This document shows, in pieces, positions 10,401-22,200 of a DNA stretch of 64,000 nucleotides. The stretch spans positions 25,160,485 through 25,224,484 of the forward strand of contig NC_134027.1 in the NCBI RefSeq assembly GCF_964204645.1. The letters are read 5' to 3'. The position numbers and the translations under genes are program-made. The notes below the pieces were generated by a model that saw only the letters and a program-made list of their open reading frames with translations, searched no databases and was not told where the DNA came from. Each line of letters opens with the position of its first letter. Within the stretch, counting starts at the first letter, position 1. This stretch comes from Tubulanus polymorphus. Lineage: Eukaryota; Nemertea; Palaeonemertea; Tubulaniformes; Tubulanidae.

Positions 10401-13154
10401 TTACTTCACACTGCGATGTTGACCGTCTGAAGGGGTGGTTCCAGGCTGCGGATTGATGCATTGAAGCTGGATTTTTAAAGTAATAACAGTTTTCTGTGTA
10501 ATAGTTCTTGATTAATCCAAATCGTGAATGAACAGATAAGATACTGCTTTATTTTTCGATGCAATCCATTTTAAAATCGTCACTCTGCTTCAATTCAGCC
10601 TCATTCCTGGACGTCGATCGAAGATACGAAATTCACGTTAGGAAATATCAAACGTTCATCGGAGTCGGAGTCGGCTCCGACTGAACCGGAGCCGCAGGAA
10701 ACGAGCACTCTATCCGGTTTTATCGATCTACAAAACGTGTTTACCGGCGTCGACGCCGGGGATGAGGGCACCACCGGTCGAGCCGTCGATACGAACTGCC
10801 TCGTCGTTCACAGCGATCACGGCGTCGAAGTTTTAAACGTCGTCAGCGGGCAACCGATCGCGAAACTGCGTCTGCCAGTCGGACGGCAGACGTACGCCGA
10901 TATCAGCGGCGACGGAGAAATCGAGGAGATCGCGAAGAAAGTCCGCGCTGCGTCGGCAGCGACGGACGACGGCGTCGGCGCGACCGATTGCGACGCGGTA
11001 GTCGGGAAATTCAAACAAGCGAAGACGGTGTTCCAGGTGGCGCTCTGCGACCCGGCCGAATACTCGATGTATAAACTCATGACCGGTAAAGAGAATTTCA
11101 TCGAGGATCCGTTAACGACGATACCGCCCCTCGTCGTTAAGAGGTAAACTAACAAATCTGCGGTTTAAAGTTAGATTTCTGCGAAACTTTCGAAAAGGTC
11201 TCAAGAGTTTATTTGTTTTGGTTGTCCTGAGCTCAGTTCGACGGTTGTGTGGGATTGATTTGACTCCCAGATTGGATTTGACCGCCATCGGGTGCCCCAA
11301 GGGCTAGAGCCCATATTTCTATGAATTGCTACTAGTCCTACAGTTTTTATCAGTTCCAGATTAAACTCGGCACCAATGATCTGTGGGCTAGACTCTTCTT
11401 TTGATGTTCTATCGGGGTGTAAGACTACAACGATATAGACCCTTTGTCTTGTGGTGGCCACCCGGCAGTGTCTTGATTGTTGTTGTTGTCTTTGCAGGAT
11501 AGCTAAACAGCCCGGGTTCGTAGGATTGTTACACCATCGTTTAACGGGCGAAGATTCAATTTGGAAACAAAAAGAGAAAGATTTGATATTCGTGACGAGT
11601 AACGGCGCGGCGGTGTCGTACGACTCGAAGGGAACCGTTCACTGGATCGCGAAGACTCAATCGAAATGGTCGCACATGTCGCGTATCGCCATCGACGACG
11701 CGTTCGGCGACGACTCGACGAAAGATATTTACAGAAACGCATTTAAACCCACGGCGACCGTCCTACCTCTTCAGAAACACGGGCCGACGGTGAGTGAAAG
11801 TTGCAGAACGGCTCTAGGCAACCGTTCAATAATAGAGCGATCTTCTATTTGCGTATTAAGTGAAACCAAATGTCAGTTATTCGGGACAATAGTCCAAAAA
11901 AGTGAATCACGCAACTGAACACGGGTGCTGTAGTTCGGACCTAGTTCTAAGATGGCCGATAATGATAGATGCGTTAAAACCGAACTATATTGCATTAGAT
12001 AATAAGCTCCGACCATTTTTAGACTACTTAGAAAATTATGGAAAATTGCACCCCAGTGCAGTGTATTACGGGCATACTACTATAGTGTGCCTGTATTGTA
12101 GTGCGGTGTATCATTACTTACTAATATTTACAATGTTTGACAGTTGCTGTCATCTTTCAATGGTGATTTTCACTAACTAATATTTACTCGTATACACCGC
12201 ACTGCGGGGTAGGTGCATTAGCGGGTAGGTGCATTATACACCACACAGCGGGGTAGGGGCTATATAATTTCCAGTTAATTCTGCCTTGTTAACATTAGTG
12301 GTTTTTCGTTCCTATTTATAGAACAGTTTACTGGTGATCGGTTGGGATCAGATGACGTTGATCGATCTCACGTACGGAAATATTCTCGGCGTCCATAAGA
12401 TTCCGTGCGTTCCGAACTCGAACGCGGTGATCGGCGATTTCGACAATGACGGATGGTCCGACGTTATTCTAGTTTGTCCTTCAGGGTAAGTTTACTCGCG
12501 AGAACTAAGGGATAACGGAACCGGGTTCTCATTCATGATGATCTATCGTTTCATATGATTTTCATCGTAATTAGTGTTTAAATGTTAATGATAATAATAT
12601 ATCTTCTTCAATAGCGCGGTTATAAAATCTTAACCACCGCGCTTTAAATTCTAAAACTACATTATAAAAGTGCAAGTTAAAAATTAATCACCACAGGTGT
12701 TTTTAAAAAGAAAAGTTTTCGATGTGGATTTGAAGTCTGAGACAAATGGAGACTCTCTTATGCTACGAGGTAGTTCATTCCAAAGATAAGGAGCTGAATT
12801 GTAAAATGACCTACTTCCGATACCCTTTTTTGGCGTAGGTTTAACTAAACTTGTGGAATCATTACCAGAACAAAGTGTTTAGCAACGGATCCCTTGTGAC
12901 CATACTATATCATGTCATAAATTAGTATTGATAATTTGTCATATTGTGTCGGGGTTTTTGAAAATATATATATGATCGATTGTCTTATTGATATTTTCAG
13001 TTATTTAGGATTCAGTATAAACCCGAGTACTAACTGGACGTACGCGATACTACTGCGAGTAGCCGTTATATTGACGATAGCTTTATTGAGTTGGTGCTGT
13101 ACCCCGGATCAGTTTGATGACGATGAAGATGACGACGATGATGATTCGAGATGA
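7418..13154 (+). CDS. FG-GAP/beta-propeller transmembrane protein, 8 exons, 705 aa
   Basis: Coding exons: 7418-7891, 8347-8570, 9593-9752, 10001-10105, 10599-11143, 11498-11789, 12322-12485, 13001-13154. All have GT/AG borders and compatible phases, giving 706 codons with stop. The frame is also open upstream to 7313 but has no earlier ATG, so 7418 (or the nearby 7427 or 7433) is the likely start. There is a hydrophobic anchor at about residues 27-45 (VFAFCVIILYLCGA). Next come FG-GAP/VCBS-like repeats with calcium-loop-type motifs such as DLESDGSNEVVVV in exon 1, VTDDWNVLCYNHKLRLLW in exon 2 and GDFDNDGWSDVILV in exon 7. A second TM segment near the C-terminus (LLRVAVILTIALLSWCC) precedes a short acidic Asp-rich tail. 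The large luminal/extracellular propeller recalls FAM234/DEX1-like proteins, but I cannot name an orthologue. Function unknown; adhesion or a trafficking role is only an inference. AATAAA at 13798. Confidence 0.88.
8594..9095. repeat. ~500-bp imperfect palindrome (foldback element)
   Basis: The left arm (8594-8840) and right arm (8853-9095) are near-complete reverse complements. The outer ends are TAATGTCTATTTCAACCTG and CAGGTTGAAATAGACATTA; the inner ends are CCATGCCTA and TAGGCATGG, around a loop of roughly 20 bases. It lies inside intron 2 of the FG-GAP gene, so the pre-mRNA could form a hairpin of about 240 bp. It has no coding capacity. Confidence 0.9.
9115..9450 (+). repeat. Polypurine (GA-rich) tract
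   Basis: About 335 bases are almost entirely purine on the plus strand (GAGAGGAGAGAAGAG-type words, ending in a (GA)n run near 9400). It is in intron 2 of the FG-GAP gene, directly after the palindrome. It is low-complexity sequence of the sort able to adopt triplex structures. Confidence 0.85.
12040..12262. repeat. Repeat family C copy (CACCGCACTGCGG-type)
   Basis: Contains GTGCAGTGTATTACG and TACACCGCACTGCGGGGTA in inverted arrangement, with a shared core (TTACTAATATTTACAATGTTTGACA... CATCTTTCAATGG). Further copies lie at about 54425-54680, 55718-55930, 56385-56880 and 57838-57985. Located in intron 6 of the FG-GAP gene. Confidence 0.65.
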
Positions 13155-13219
13155 AGTCATCACAGTTTCAGGGTTACGGGTTGAAAACTAACGACTCAAG
13201 TGTCGTAAAAGTTCCAGTT

Positions 13220-13546
13220 CCGCAGGATTGTGGGTTAAAACTATGGACTCCAGAGTCACACATATTTTCTGTTGCACAGTTGTGGCTCTGAGGACTCCAG
13301 AGACATTCACATTTTTCAGTTCCACAGTTGTATGGGTTAAAACTATGGACCCAGTTCCACAGTTGTGAGTTAGAGTTAACTCAGAGTTAAAGTTAGTTCA
13401 TTTTCAATGTTTTAACCCAGGGTCAAATCTTAACTCAGAACTGTGGAACTGGACCCTGGACTCTAAAGTCACGTATATTTTCTGTTGCACAGTTGTGGCT
13501 CTGAAGACTCCAGAGACATTCATATTTTCAGTTCCACAGTTGTCCC
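13220..13546. repeat. Split duplicated unit with a palindromic MITE (family A) between copies
   Basis: A unit containing TCTGTTGCACAGTTGTGGCTCTGA and CCAGAGACATTCA occurs at about 13228-13330 and again at about 13460-13545. Between them, 13351-13456 is a palindromic element with ends CCCAGTTCCACAGTTGTGAG and CAGAACTGTGGAACTGGACC. Located just 3' of the FG-GAP stop codon. Confidence 0.7.
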
Positions 13547-14347
13547 TAATTCTGCCTAGTTCAAAGAAACGACTATAGAACTGAATTCAGCAGCTTTTAT
13601 TTGACTGTGATCATAGTTTGCCCGTGATACACGTTGAGTGTGTAATACATTCACTAGGGGGCAGCAGCAGCAGCGGGTTTGGATGGTAATTTTATAGTCC
13701 ACTGATTGTGTATTTAATAAGAATGTATTATTTTTACACCACGTATCACAAGATAAACTGTTATGAGATTTTTATACTCAATAATGCGTCGAATCGAAAT
13801 AAACTCTTTTTCATAGATTTTCATTTGTTTCTTGTCACGATGAATAGTTTTGAGTTGTCTCGTTAAGATGTCCTAAGTTAGTGAGGATTTTCATGTGAAA
13901 TATAATTTTGATAATGAGGAATTCTGAAATTGCGGACAGGGGCAGATGAAGCCTACCACTGGAACCGTTCTAGCGGGCCACGAATTTAAGCGGATCCCTG
14001 TTATTACAAATTAAATTTGACGTAACCACAAAATTACTGGAGGCTGTAAAATAACAAATTTTTCTGAGGGAGGATCTTGCACCCTACTGGACTGAGTGGT
14101 ACATCGAGAACTGAGGATGCATCCGTGTCTGGCATTCTGAAAATAGGTAGCAACAATTGATGGCGTAGGACAACAGAAAGAGAGAGGCGTTAGTTTTAAG
14201 ACCTACGCAAATTAATTAGACCCGGGCTGGGAACGGACTTCGTTAAGGTATGAACTGAGAATTATCCAGTAATATTCAAGATGACAAATCGATTAAAACC
14301 AATAACGAGTGAGATAACATTTGAGTGTTGTGTATTATTTATGAAGT

Positions 14348-14409
14348 TTAAGCCTCTTCAGCAACTTCAATTCCATCACAAACCAAACCCCATGAAGTCA
14401 TTTCACAAT
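14348..14409 (-). other. Candidate terminal exon of the CUB-LDLa gene
   Basis: On the minus strand a good acceptor (CTTATTGTTTCAG) precedes a phase-1 open stretch of 20 codons ending in TAA; the peptide includes CEMTSWGLVCDGIEVAEEA. The phase fits the donor of the LDLa exon at 16644. A competing minus-strand exon near 15088-15150 (peptide including ENSPGGKGCGRNYLVSENQ, with donor CAG|GTAAGT) does not share a phase with this one. The 3' structure therefore remains open. Confidence 0.3.
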
Positions 14410-14539
14410 CTGAAACAATAAGAAAACAATTTGGTATGAACACAAAAAAGTATACCACGGAAAAAAAAATGTTGAATATACGTAGATTTGTTACGTTTGA
14501 TACGTAGATTTACTACTTGTTAGATTTGATACTTATTGT

Positions 14540-14807
14540 AAGGGGCTGTCCATAAAAGACGTCTGCACAAAATTGCAGAATTTTGCCCCCTCCCTCATGT
14601 CCACAGAAAACATATTGTGAACTGTTTTTCCTCTAGCTCGAAGTTGAAGTAATCATCCCCATAATGCACTAAATTACAGGAATTAAGCAGGGAGAATTAG
14701 AAGGATGTCCTCCTCTTAATAATCACCCTCCCCATGATTGTCTACAAAAGTCCAAAGTTCACAACCCCCTCCTCTGGAACTTGGCCGCCTTTGATGGACA
14801 GCCCCTT
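14540..14807. mobile_element. 268-bp MITE with GGGGCTGTCCAT ends
   Basis: Terminal inverted repeats are AAGGGGCTGTCCATAAAAG on the left and CTTTGATGGACAGCCCCTT on the right. The interior is non-coding. No clear target-site duplication was seen. It lies between the FG-GAP and CUB-LDLa genes, or in the latter's last intron if the 14348 exon is real. Confidence 0.75.
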
Positions 14808-14937
14808 GCTAGATTTCTTACGAATAGATTTATATCTTTTATTTTCCTATTTCAATAATTTGTTCGTTTTCATCATTTTTGGTTCAACATTGCCTCACCT
14901 TTAACCAGTGGAAAGCGTGCGAAAAGCAAAGCCGCAG

Positions 14938-15047
14938 GAGTCAGTTGCACAGTCAAGGTTTAGATATTAGGCTCAATCTAAGCTCATCAGGTTCTGAACC
15001 CGATGTTTTCTGGCTGAAGTCGTGAGTGCGCAACTGGACCCTGCTAT
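14938..15047. repeat. Repeat family B copy (diverged)
   Basis: Ends CAGTTGCACAGTCAAGG and GAGTGCGCAACTGGACCCTG form imperfect inverted repeats around 'gctcaatctaagctcat'. This is the same family as the clearer copy at 39244-39387. Confidence 0.5.
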
Positions 15048-15383
15048 ATACCATCTATGCTGGAGAATATTTTTGTAAACTTACCTGATTTTCACTAACC
15101 AAATAATTTCTGCCACAACCTTTTCCACCAGGGGAGTTTTCCCGTTTTACTATTCTCTATAGAAACGTGAATATCTTTCGTAAGTTTTCATCGCAGTCTA
15201 GAAGGGTTCGGGAAGTGAGTGAGGGATGGGTTGGGGGTGGGGGTGGCGATGTGGACAGCTGGACCGCTGTTCATGAATCGTGCATTGTGGTAAAGAAGAA
15301 ATAACTACTTTGGTGCGAAAGGAACGTGTTCAAAGATATTTTCGTTCGGTGCTGGAAGTGTACATGCAGGATCTCCAAGAACC

Positions 15384-15487
15384 CGTTTCACAGTCGTCAG
15401 TTCAGATTTAACTCATAGTTAATTTATCAAAAATGAACTAATTTCAACTCGGAGATGAATTTAACTCACAACTGTGAAACTGGATCA
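15384..15487. repeat. Repeat family A copy (diverged palindrome)
   Basis: CCGTTTCACAGTCGTCAG on the left and TAACTCACAACTGTGAAACTGG on the right flank a diverged AGTTAA-rich core, as in the well-preserved copies at 13351-13456 and 41993-42107. Confidence 0.55.
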
Positions 15488-16643
15488 AAATGTGTAACAA
15501 ACATTTCTCCGGGTTTTAAGTAGGGTATATCATCCTTTGTGCGAGGATCCATCGTGACTTGTGCATCGTTTAAAACACAAAATTGATTCTCAATGAAATA
15601 CTATGGAGTCAGATCGCAATGAATCTAGAAGAGCACTCGTAAACAGCAAATCCAGAAAAACTTCTTCCACATTTTCCGAATAGATTCTCTCAGCCATTTT
15701 AAACAATCATGAAAATAATCTGGCCGTTTGGATCTTGGAAAAAAGTTTTCTGTTAACACTGTTTTCTTGTGCTTTCTTTCCAATTGGTCTAGGTTTTGAT
15801 ACTCTCAATTCCGGCCTGGTGGTTGAAGACCATTTTGAGTTGATATATCAGATGAGCTATAAAAGCAAGCGGCAAGCGCGTGTTGCAAAAAGCAATTAGG
15901 CTTATCGAGATGTTAGCAAATATAGATATGATATACGCCATTTTTAGCCGATAAATAAATGTTTCGCGGAAGAATCAAAATCGATAGAGCAACGATATCG
16001 TGAATGTGCGTGTGTACCTAGTAAAAACAATCCTTTCAAAAATCGATCTATTTGAAAATAGATTTAGCTACCATCACTTGAGCCCAGTATTCGTTTCCAC
16101 CACGGCAATTTGTTTTCCAGGAAATCTGCAATATCGTTTGGCGAATACGTTGAACATCAGAAAGGAAAATACAATTAAATTCTACTAGTTTCAAATCCGA
16201 ACACTCTTAAATACAAAATCTGAACTGAATGTAAGATATTTGCTAGAAAAATGATGATTTTTTTTCTGGACAAACTTCCACAGTTCCGAGGCTGATGTCT
16301 TACTAGGGCATGTTTCGATTGCATCTCCGATTACAAACTCTCTACCGGCTACGCTATTCCGCAATAGGTATAGAGTGTATTCTGGACGAAAAGAACGCAC
16401 CAGATCGAAGAGAATTAGAATTGGTATAGAGACCACAATCGAAACCTGCCTCAACTCGCATCAGTATAGGTCGAGGCCAAAACGTGGAACTGGGTGCCGC
16501 AGCCGATGAAGCTTTGACCGTTGAATTTGAATTTCGATGATTCAACGAACAAGTCTTTGGATTTGGATGGGCTATAAAGGAACTGAAGAATCAGGTCATA
16601 TATATCATTTCGACTGAAATATCTAAATTTATGAATACAGTAC

Positions 16644-19290
16644 CTTTACACTTAGAATAGCCGTATCTATCCTCATCGGATTTATCTTCGCAGTTGAATT
16701 CACCGTCACAAACTAACGACTGATCGATACAGTCGAAATTACCGCACATGAACTCTTTACCTTCCACGCAGTAATCTGTCAACGAGAACGAAAAACATCT
16801 TTTATAGATTCAATACACGAAGGATGATTGAGAAGACATGATTGTATATGAAATTCGCCTCGTAAAGTCCGAGAAGTTTCCTTGAGCTAGTTACGACGGT
16901 TCAACTATATCCATATAATCATCTTCAGGAATATATATTGTTCTTTCGGATTTTTGTTAAACATATCGTTACTATGAAACCGGGTGTTTCATCAAGGTTA
17001 GAAGCCTCGATACGTATATTCGCAGTCGAAGAGTTGGGAGAGGAGAGATGGTTGGAGCAGATATTGAGGGATATAGGAGAGGCGTTAGAAGAGGGACATC
17101 GGGGGAGAGTAGTGCTCACAGGGAAATGGCATTATGTTTTCCTAAATCTACATGTCATAAACAATATGAAAGATCTTCCAACCAACGATAGAATAAGATT
17201 TTGTTAGACCTTTTTTATAAAGGCCGTTAGGCCGTTTTTATACAATCGTATAAAATCTTGGAATAGCGTCAACTTTTGACCAACCAACGTCACGCAGAGC
17301 AAGCTGATATTTACTAAATATAGATACGTACAATTAATCGTAAGTGCATCATTTCCGTGGGTTTTAAGGATCTCATGAAGATATATGATCATGCATGATT
17401 CTGTTAAAATGGCTCGTCACCAAAAACTAAGACATGTGTCGATAGAACGTATATTCTGGTTACTATCAATTCCGGATTACAATTCTCTACCGGCCACTTC
17501 TATCAGGTGGTTTACAGATTCAGTTCCGATATCGGTATACGGTAGGGTGAATTCTGGTTAAAACAAGCGCGCCAGAAGAGTTCGTTTGTTACCTAACGTT
17601 GGTGAGCTTTTATAATCGGATAGGCTTATACCGACGTGGTTTGTGAAAATATCCGATCGTAACTGAGTACAGAATATAATTCCAGCGACCTGCCTTTTAA
17701 TACACATTTTTGAATTGTCGGGAGCTTGTAACATCTTACCGTCGTGATATTCGGAGAAAATGATTTCGAATCCGCTCGTCTCAGTGTCGGCGTCACTCGT
17801 GAAATGAAGTGTCAATACATTCTGGTCGGAATGGGGCCACGGGGCGTGTGTACTATCACCGCAGAATCCCATCATGTGAACTGCACACAAAATAAACGTG
17901 ATTCATTTAACTAAATGCCGCTGAATGCTGAGAAATTTAGAATTTTTGCAGAATGGTTAGACATAGAACTGAAAAAAATTCAGTCGAAAAATACTTTCAA
18001 TGGCCTCAAGGCTTCAAAAAAGAACTCAAATGCTCGTACAAAACTCGTACAAAATTGTAAAAATTTGGTAATCAATGATCCCATAATTGATTATATCTTA
18101 AGTTTACTATTTTGACAGTTTCCAGATTTATCTACATCTTCAGAAAAATAGTAGAATTTCAGTCCTATAATGAGTTTAACAGTATTTGAAATTTGGAGTT
18201 ATGACGGACGAACGCCAAGCAACTTGATTTAGTGTAGGCCTATATCTTTTTCTGACTCACTTGGTAACTTCTTGCCCGCCATCACTTGCATGCCTTCGTA
18301 AACGTCTAATTTATCTTTAGTACAAGCCGGCACGTTTTCGATGTCCAGTTTCTTGAAGTAGATTTGAATTCGTTTGTTTTTCGGCGCCACCAGAGTGACC
18401 GTGCAGTCCATATTGGGCGCGTATTTCTGTTTGTTGGTCAGTATTAGTTTTCCGCCGTGTTTGATACCGATGTTCAATTGTTTTCCGCAATTCTGGTCCA
18501 TTACAACTAAAAACCGATCACGTTTATAAATACGAATGTACCGTATCGTTTATTCACAGTGATAAATACCTTCCTTCCAAGGGGCCTTAAACGAAGGCAT
18601 ACCGTCGTTTGTGATAGGTTGTTAAATATATGAATCAAGGAAAAATTATACTTCAACTGAAATGTCGACAGGGCCTGTTCAATAAAGGAGACCTGAATTC
18701 CGGTGAAACGTTTGAATTCTTAAAGACTGGATCGTGTTTGTTCCGAAGGAGAGGGATCAACTATAGAAAACCGTTTAGGATACTAATTAAGGAACAATTG
18801 GAGTTAACGGAAAATCTATAGCACGTACGTAGGTAGATTTTGTCCCCGGAACCCCCTGTCTAAAATCGTCCCATTCACAGATTAATTTAGGTCAGAATTG
18901 TACTTAAACACGCGGTCTTACAAAATAAATTTTATTGGGCCCATAAATTTGAAAAAACCGCAATTTTCTAAAAATAGCGATCTATTTTCTATTTTCGATT
19001 GACTTCATTTTCATGTGGCGACCATAAAAACCATTAATAACACAGAAGACCTCGTAAAAATGCTCATGAAATTCGAACTGTTGATGAAGCACCTGAACAG
19101 TCGATTACAATTCATAATTCATTCATTTCCATGTTAAAAATCATATATATATCAAAAATATTAATTAATTTAGAAATGCTAAAACAAGTCCATAATGAGT
19201 GAGAATTCTGTATATACCTGGTTTATCATAAACACTGGCTAACGTAGTCCATACTTGAAGCAAGAGAATCCAAAAAATCTTGGACGACAT
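16644..19290 (-). CDS. Secreted CUB-LDLa domain protein, 3' end unresolved
   Basis: Four phase-compatible exons, in transcription order: 19290-19218, 18506-18261, 17880-17593, 16775-16644. The start gives a signal peptide (MSSKIFWILLLQVWTTLAS). Exon 2 and the first part of exon 3 form one CUB domain of about 110 residues with four cysteines (NCGK, DCTV, ACTK, FCGD), split by an intron. Exon 3 continues about 50 residues, then exon 4 encodes one LDL-receptor class A repeat with six cysteines and the calcium-site signature CDGEFNCEDKSDE. CUB and LDLa are extracellular binding modules, so a secreted or membrane-tethered ligand-binding role is expected but the partner is unknown. After exon 4 the frame either reads through to a stop at 16591, splices to an open exon beginning near 16550 and ending at 16354, or uses the exon at 14348-14409. 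I cannot choose. Confidence 0.8.
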
Positions 19291-22200
19291 TTTTCTGGGA
19301 TGTTTTTACCGCGAATCAGTCCTAATGGGTAGAGGTGGGAGGTTTATGCGCTCTAGTACCTGTAGACGGGTCTTCGCGGATAGATTTTAGTCGTGGGAAT
19401 CGAAATCTGGTCGCGTTCCGGCTTTTTGCGATAAGATTGCGAAGCAAGTTGTCAAATTGATAATGAAACGCCGTTTAAAATGTTAGGGACACTCAGTCCC
19501 GTGCGTAGGGAGTATATACTGAATGCTCTGTATATATTTGCGCAATTAATATCATTTCCGATATCATTCCCGGTATCAAAAATTTAAAACAATTTTTTCA
19601 GTTCACATCCGTTGTTTTGAAACCCTATACGAAACCATTGAATGATGGCAAAATCTTTAAATACTTTATATTCCCCTGTATCTAAAAATCTTATTTGTCT
19701 AAATTATATGTATGATAATTTCGTCGGTCATGACAAAGTCGAAGTAGATTTTCTCAACCCGTTTCGCGGTTGAAATTTTATTCTGCGGTTTAGAACATTG
19801 GAACAGTTTTTTTTTATCTCGGAAGTCTAATCTATCTCACAACTTCACTATGGGTCTCGGGGGCTGTGTCGCACAGACTAGAGGAACCAGTACCATATGG
19901 CTTAGATTTAAGACCAGCATAAAGAAATTTTAGTTCTTTAACCAAACGAACTTAAACGGTCGGTCTGCGTCCAGCACGCAGTTCCACAGTTGGAGTTAAA
20001 CAACAACCAAAAAAAACATCGGGACAGATTTTGAATTCTAAGGGCCAAACATAACTTATGATTATAGAACTGGGTCCTGGGGGACAGCGCTTTGCTCCAG
20101 AACCAGTCCCGCAGTTTCTGTAGTCGAAGCAGAATTAAGGCATATCTACGTCGTATACTCGAGTTGTTGTCATATAGAACCTGTCGCTAAAAACACCGAA
20201 TCAAAACAACCTATTCATAGATATATGTATTTATCTATCCGTGGAATTAAGCAACAAATTAAATACCGATTGAAAAAAATTCATTCAAACTCAGCCTTCG
20301 GATTTGATTCGAACTGACTGAAATTCTAGCACCTGTGGCGAGTGTAATGACATTTCAATAAATCAAGTTCAACATTAGGTGAAAGTCATTTATAAACCTG
20401 AATGATTAATGCGTTTAATGAACTGAATTAACCGTTCTTCAGAACAGAGTATATATTCAAACCTGTTTTCCCTCTCTCTCTCTCTTTCTACTTGTTAGAA
20501 TTAGGACAGTTACCCGGCCCTAATGAACGAAGATTCTTCGAGTATTAAGAAATGTTTTTCAAAAGAGCCGATTATTCATAACACGTTCATAACTGACTTC
20601 CGTGAAAACCTCTTACATCATTTAGACATTTTTACGACGTCTGCTTTTTTCGAAAGTCCAATAAATTTCAATCTAGATCGTCGTCTTCTTAATATAGAAT
20701 GATCGACAAATATTTATTCGTATCCATAAAAACAGACGACAAATAAATTGCGATGATAAATAATTTCTGAATTGAATCTATTCGAAGTTGGAACAAAAGC
20801 CCATCGCAGTTCCACAGTTGTGTGCGTTTGATTTGCTAATTGTTTAACCCACGTCCACTGTTGTGTGGGTTCAATTTGTCCCTAGATCTGAGTTCCAAAG
20901 TTATGTTTAATTTGTCTATGGCCCCGTGTATATACCCAAAATGTGATTACGAACCCATCTACCGTTCCCCAGGTGTGTCAGTTTTTTACTGTGGACACAG
21001 TTACACGGTTGCTTGATGTGAATCGTCCTACAATCGATTCTTTCATTTGAAATAGTGACTAAAGGCCCAATTTTAATACCCATACCCACGCGGGGTTTCG
21101 TACACGAGAAACAAGAACACACTTATTACGTTTGATATAAGTTTATTCAGAATAATGAAACCTACACGAAATCCGTTCGCGTTCACAGGTTGTGAATACA
21201 AGGCGTGTGAAAATTCGCGAATGAAATATGTTTCATCGACATGTGACAAGATAAACTGTGAAAGTCAAAACAGAAATAACCGAAATGCCCGCGATATTCC
21301 GTACATTCGACATATGATTCATAGTCGGGTCGTTACAATATTCAAATACCTTACAAATCCATGTATATAAAAATGGATATTTGTTTTCAGAATATATTTT
21401 GGCAGAGACAAACACATTCAATGGTGCCGTTATTCAATATGTTGTATATCGTACAGATTTTCCGGTTATCGAAATAACGATTGTTAACAAATCCTTCATA
21501 TGATTTCTTCAGGTCTAGGTCCTGATAATCAAGTGTCTGGTAAACAATGGAATGCGTGCATCAAGTTTGTGTACCAAGAGACGGTATAGTAAATCCAAAC
21601 GTTGAGCCCTTCCTCGCAAAACTAGACCCTCTAAAAAGACTCATCTAACAAAAGACATTGTCTATTCAAGTTTTGCTCGGGAGTGCATTGGCTTTCTTCC
21701 AAAATGTGCTCTTTTTGGCTTATCACACTTCAAAACCCCTGATATTGAGCTTTCAAATATATTCTGCTTTCAATATTGAGCTTTCAAAAATAATTTCTGA
21801 TATTTAGCAATTTTTTCTCATACATAGAGGGTCGCTGCCCTCGCATATACTTTCCTAGTGGCCTTAAGGCTGAACTTTCATTGATGAGAAATTTCTCGGA
21901 ATTTCCACGTCACGGCGTCATTGATGTAAATTCTTGTCGTGTGCGCGATATTTCACGAAAGAAAGGAAAGAAAGGTCGCACTGCAAGAGCTGAACAACAA
22001 CATAACAGCAACGCACAATCATTCATTCTCTCGATCGCTTTTCCTTCATTTATTTCGACTACGATCAATACTCGATGAATAAAAACTAAATACCGATTGA
22101 CATGGATTTAATTTGACGCGAACGACATCGTGCAATAAATTATTTACTCTACTCGCGAACTAAAAACAGCGCCTATTTACAAGAAGAAAAGGAGAGAGTG

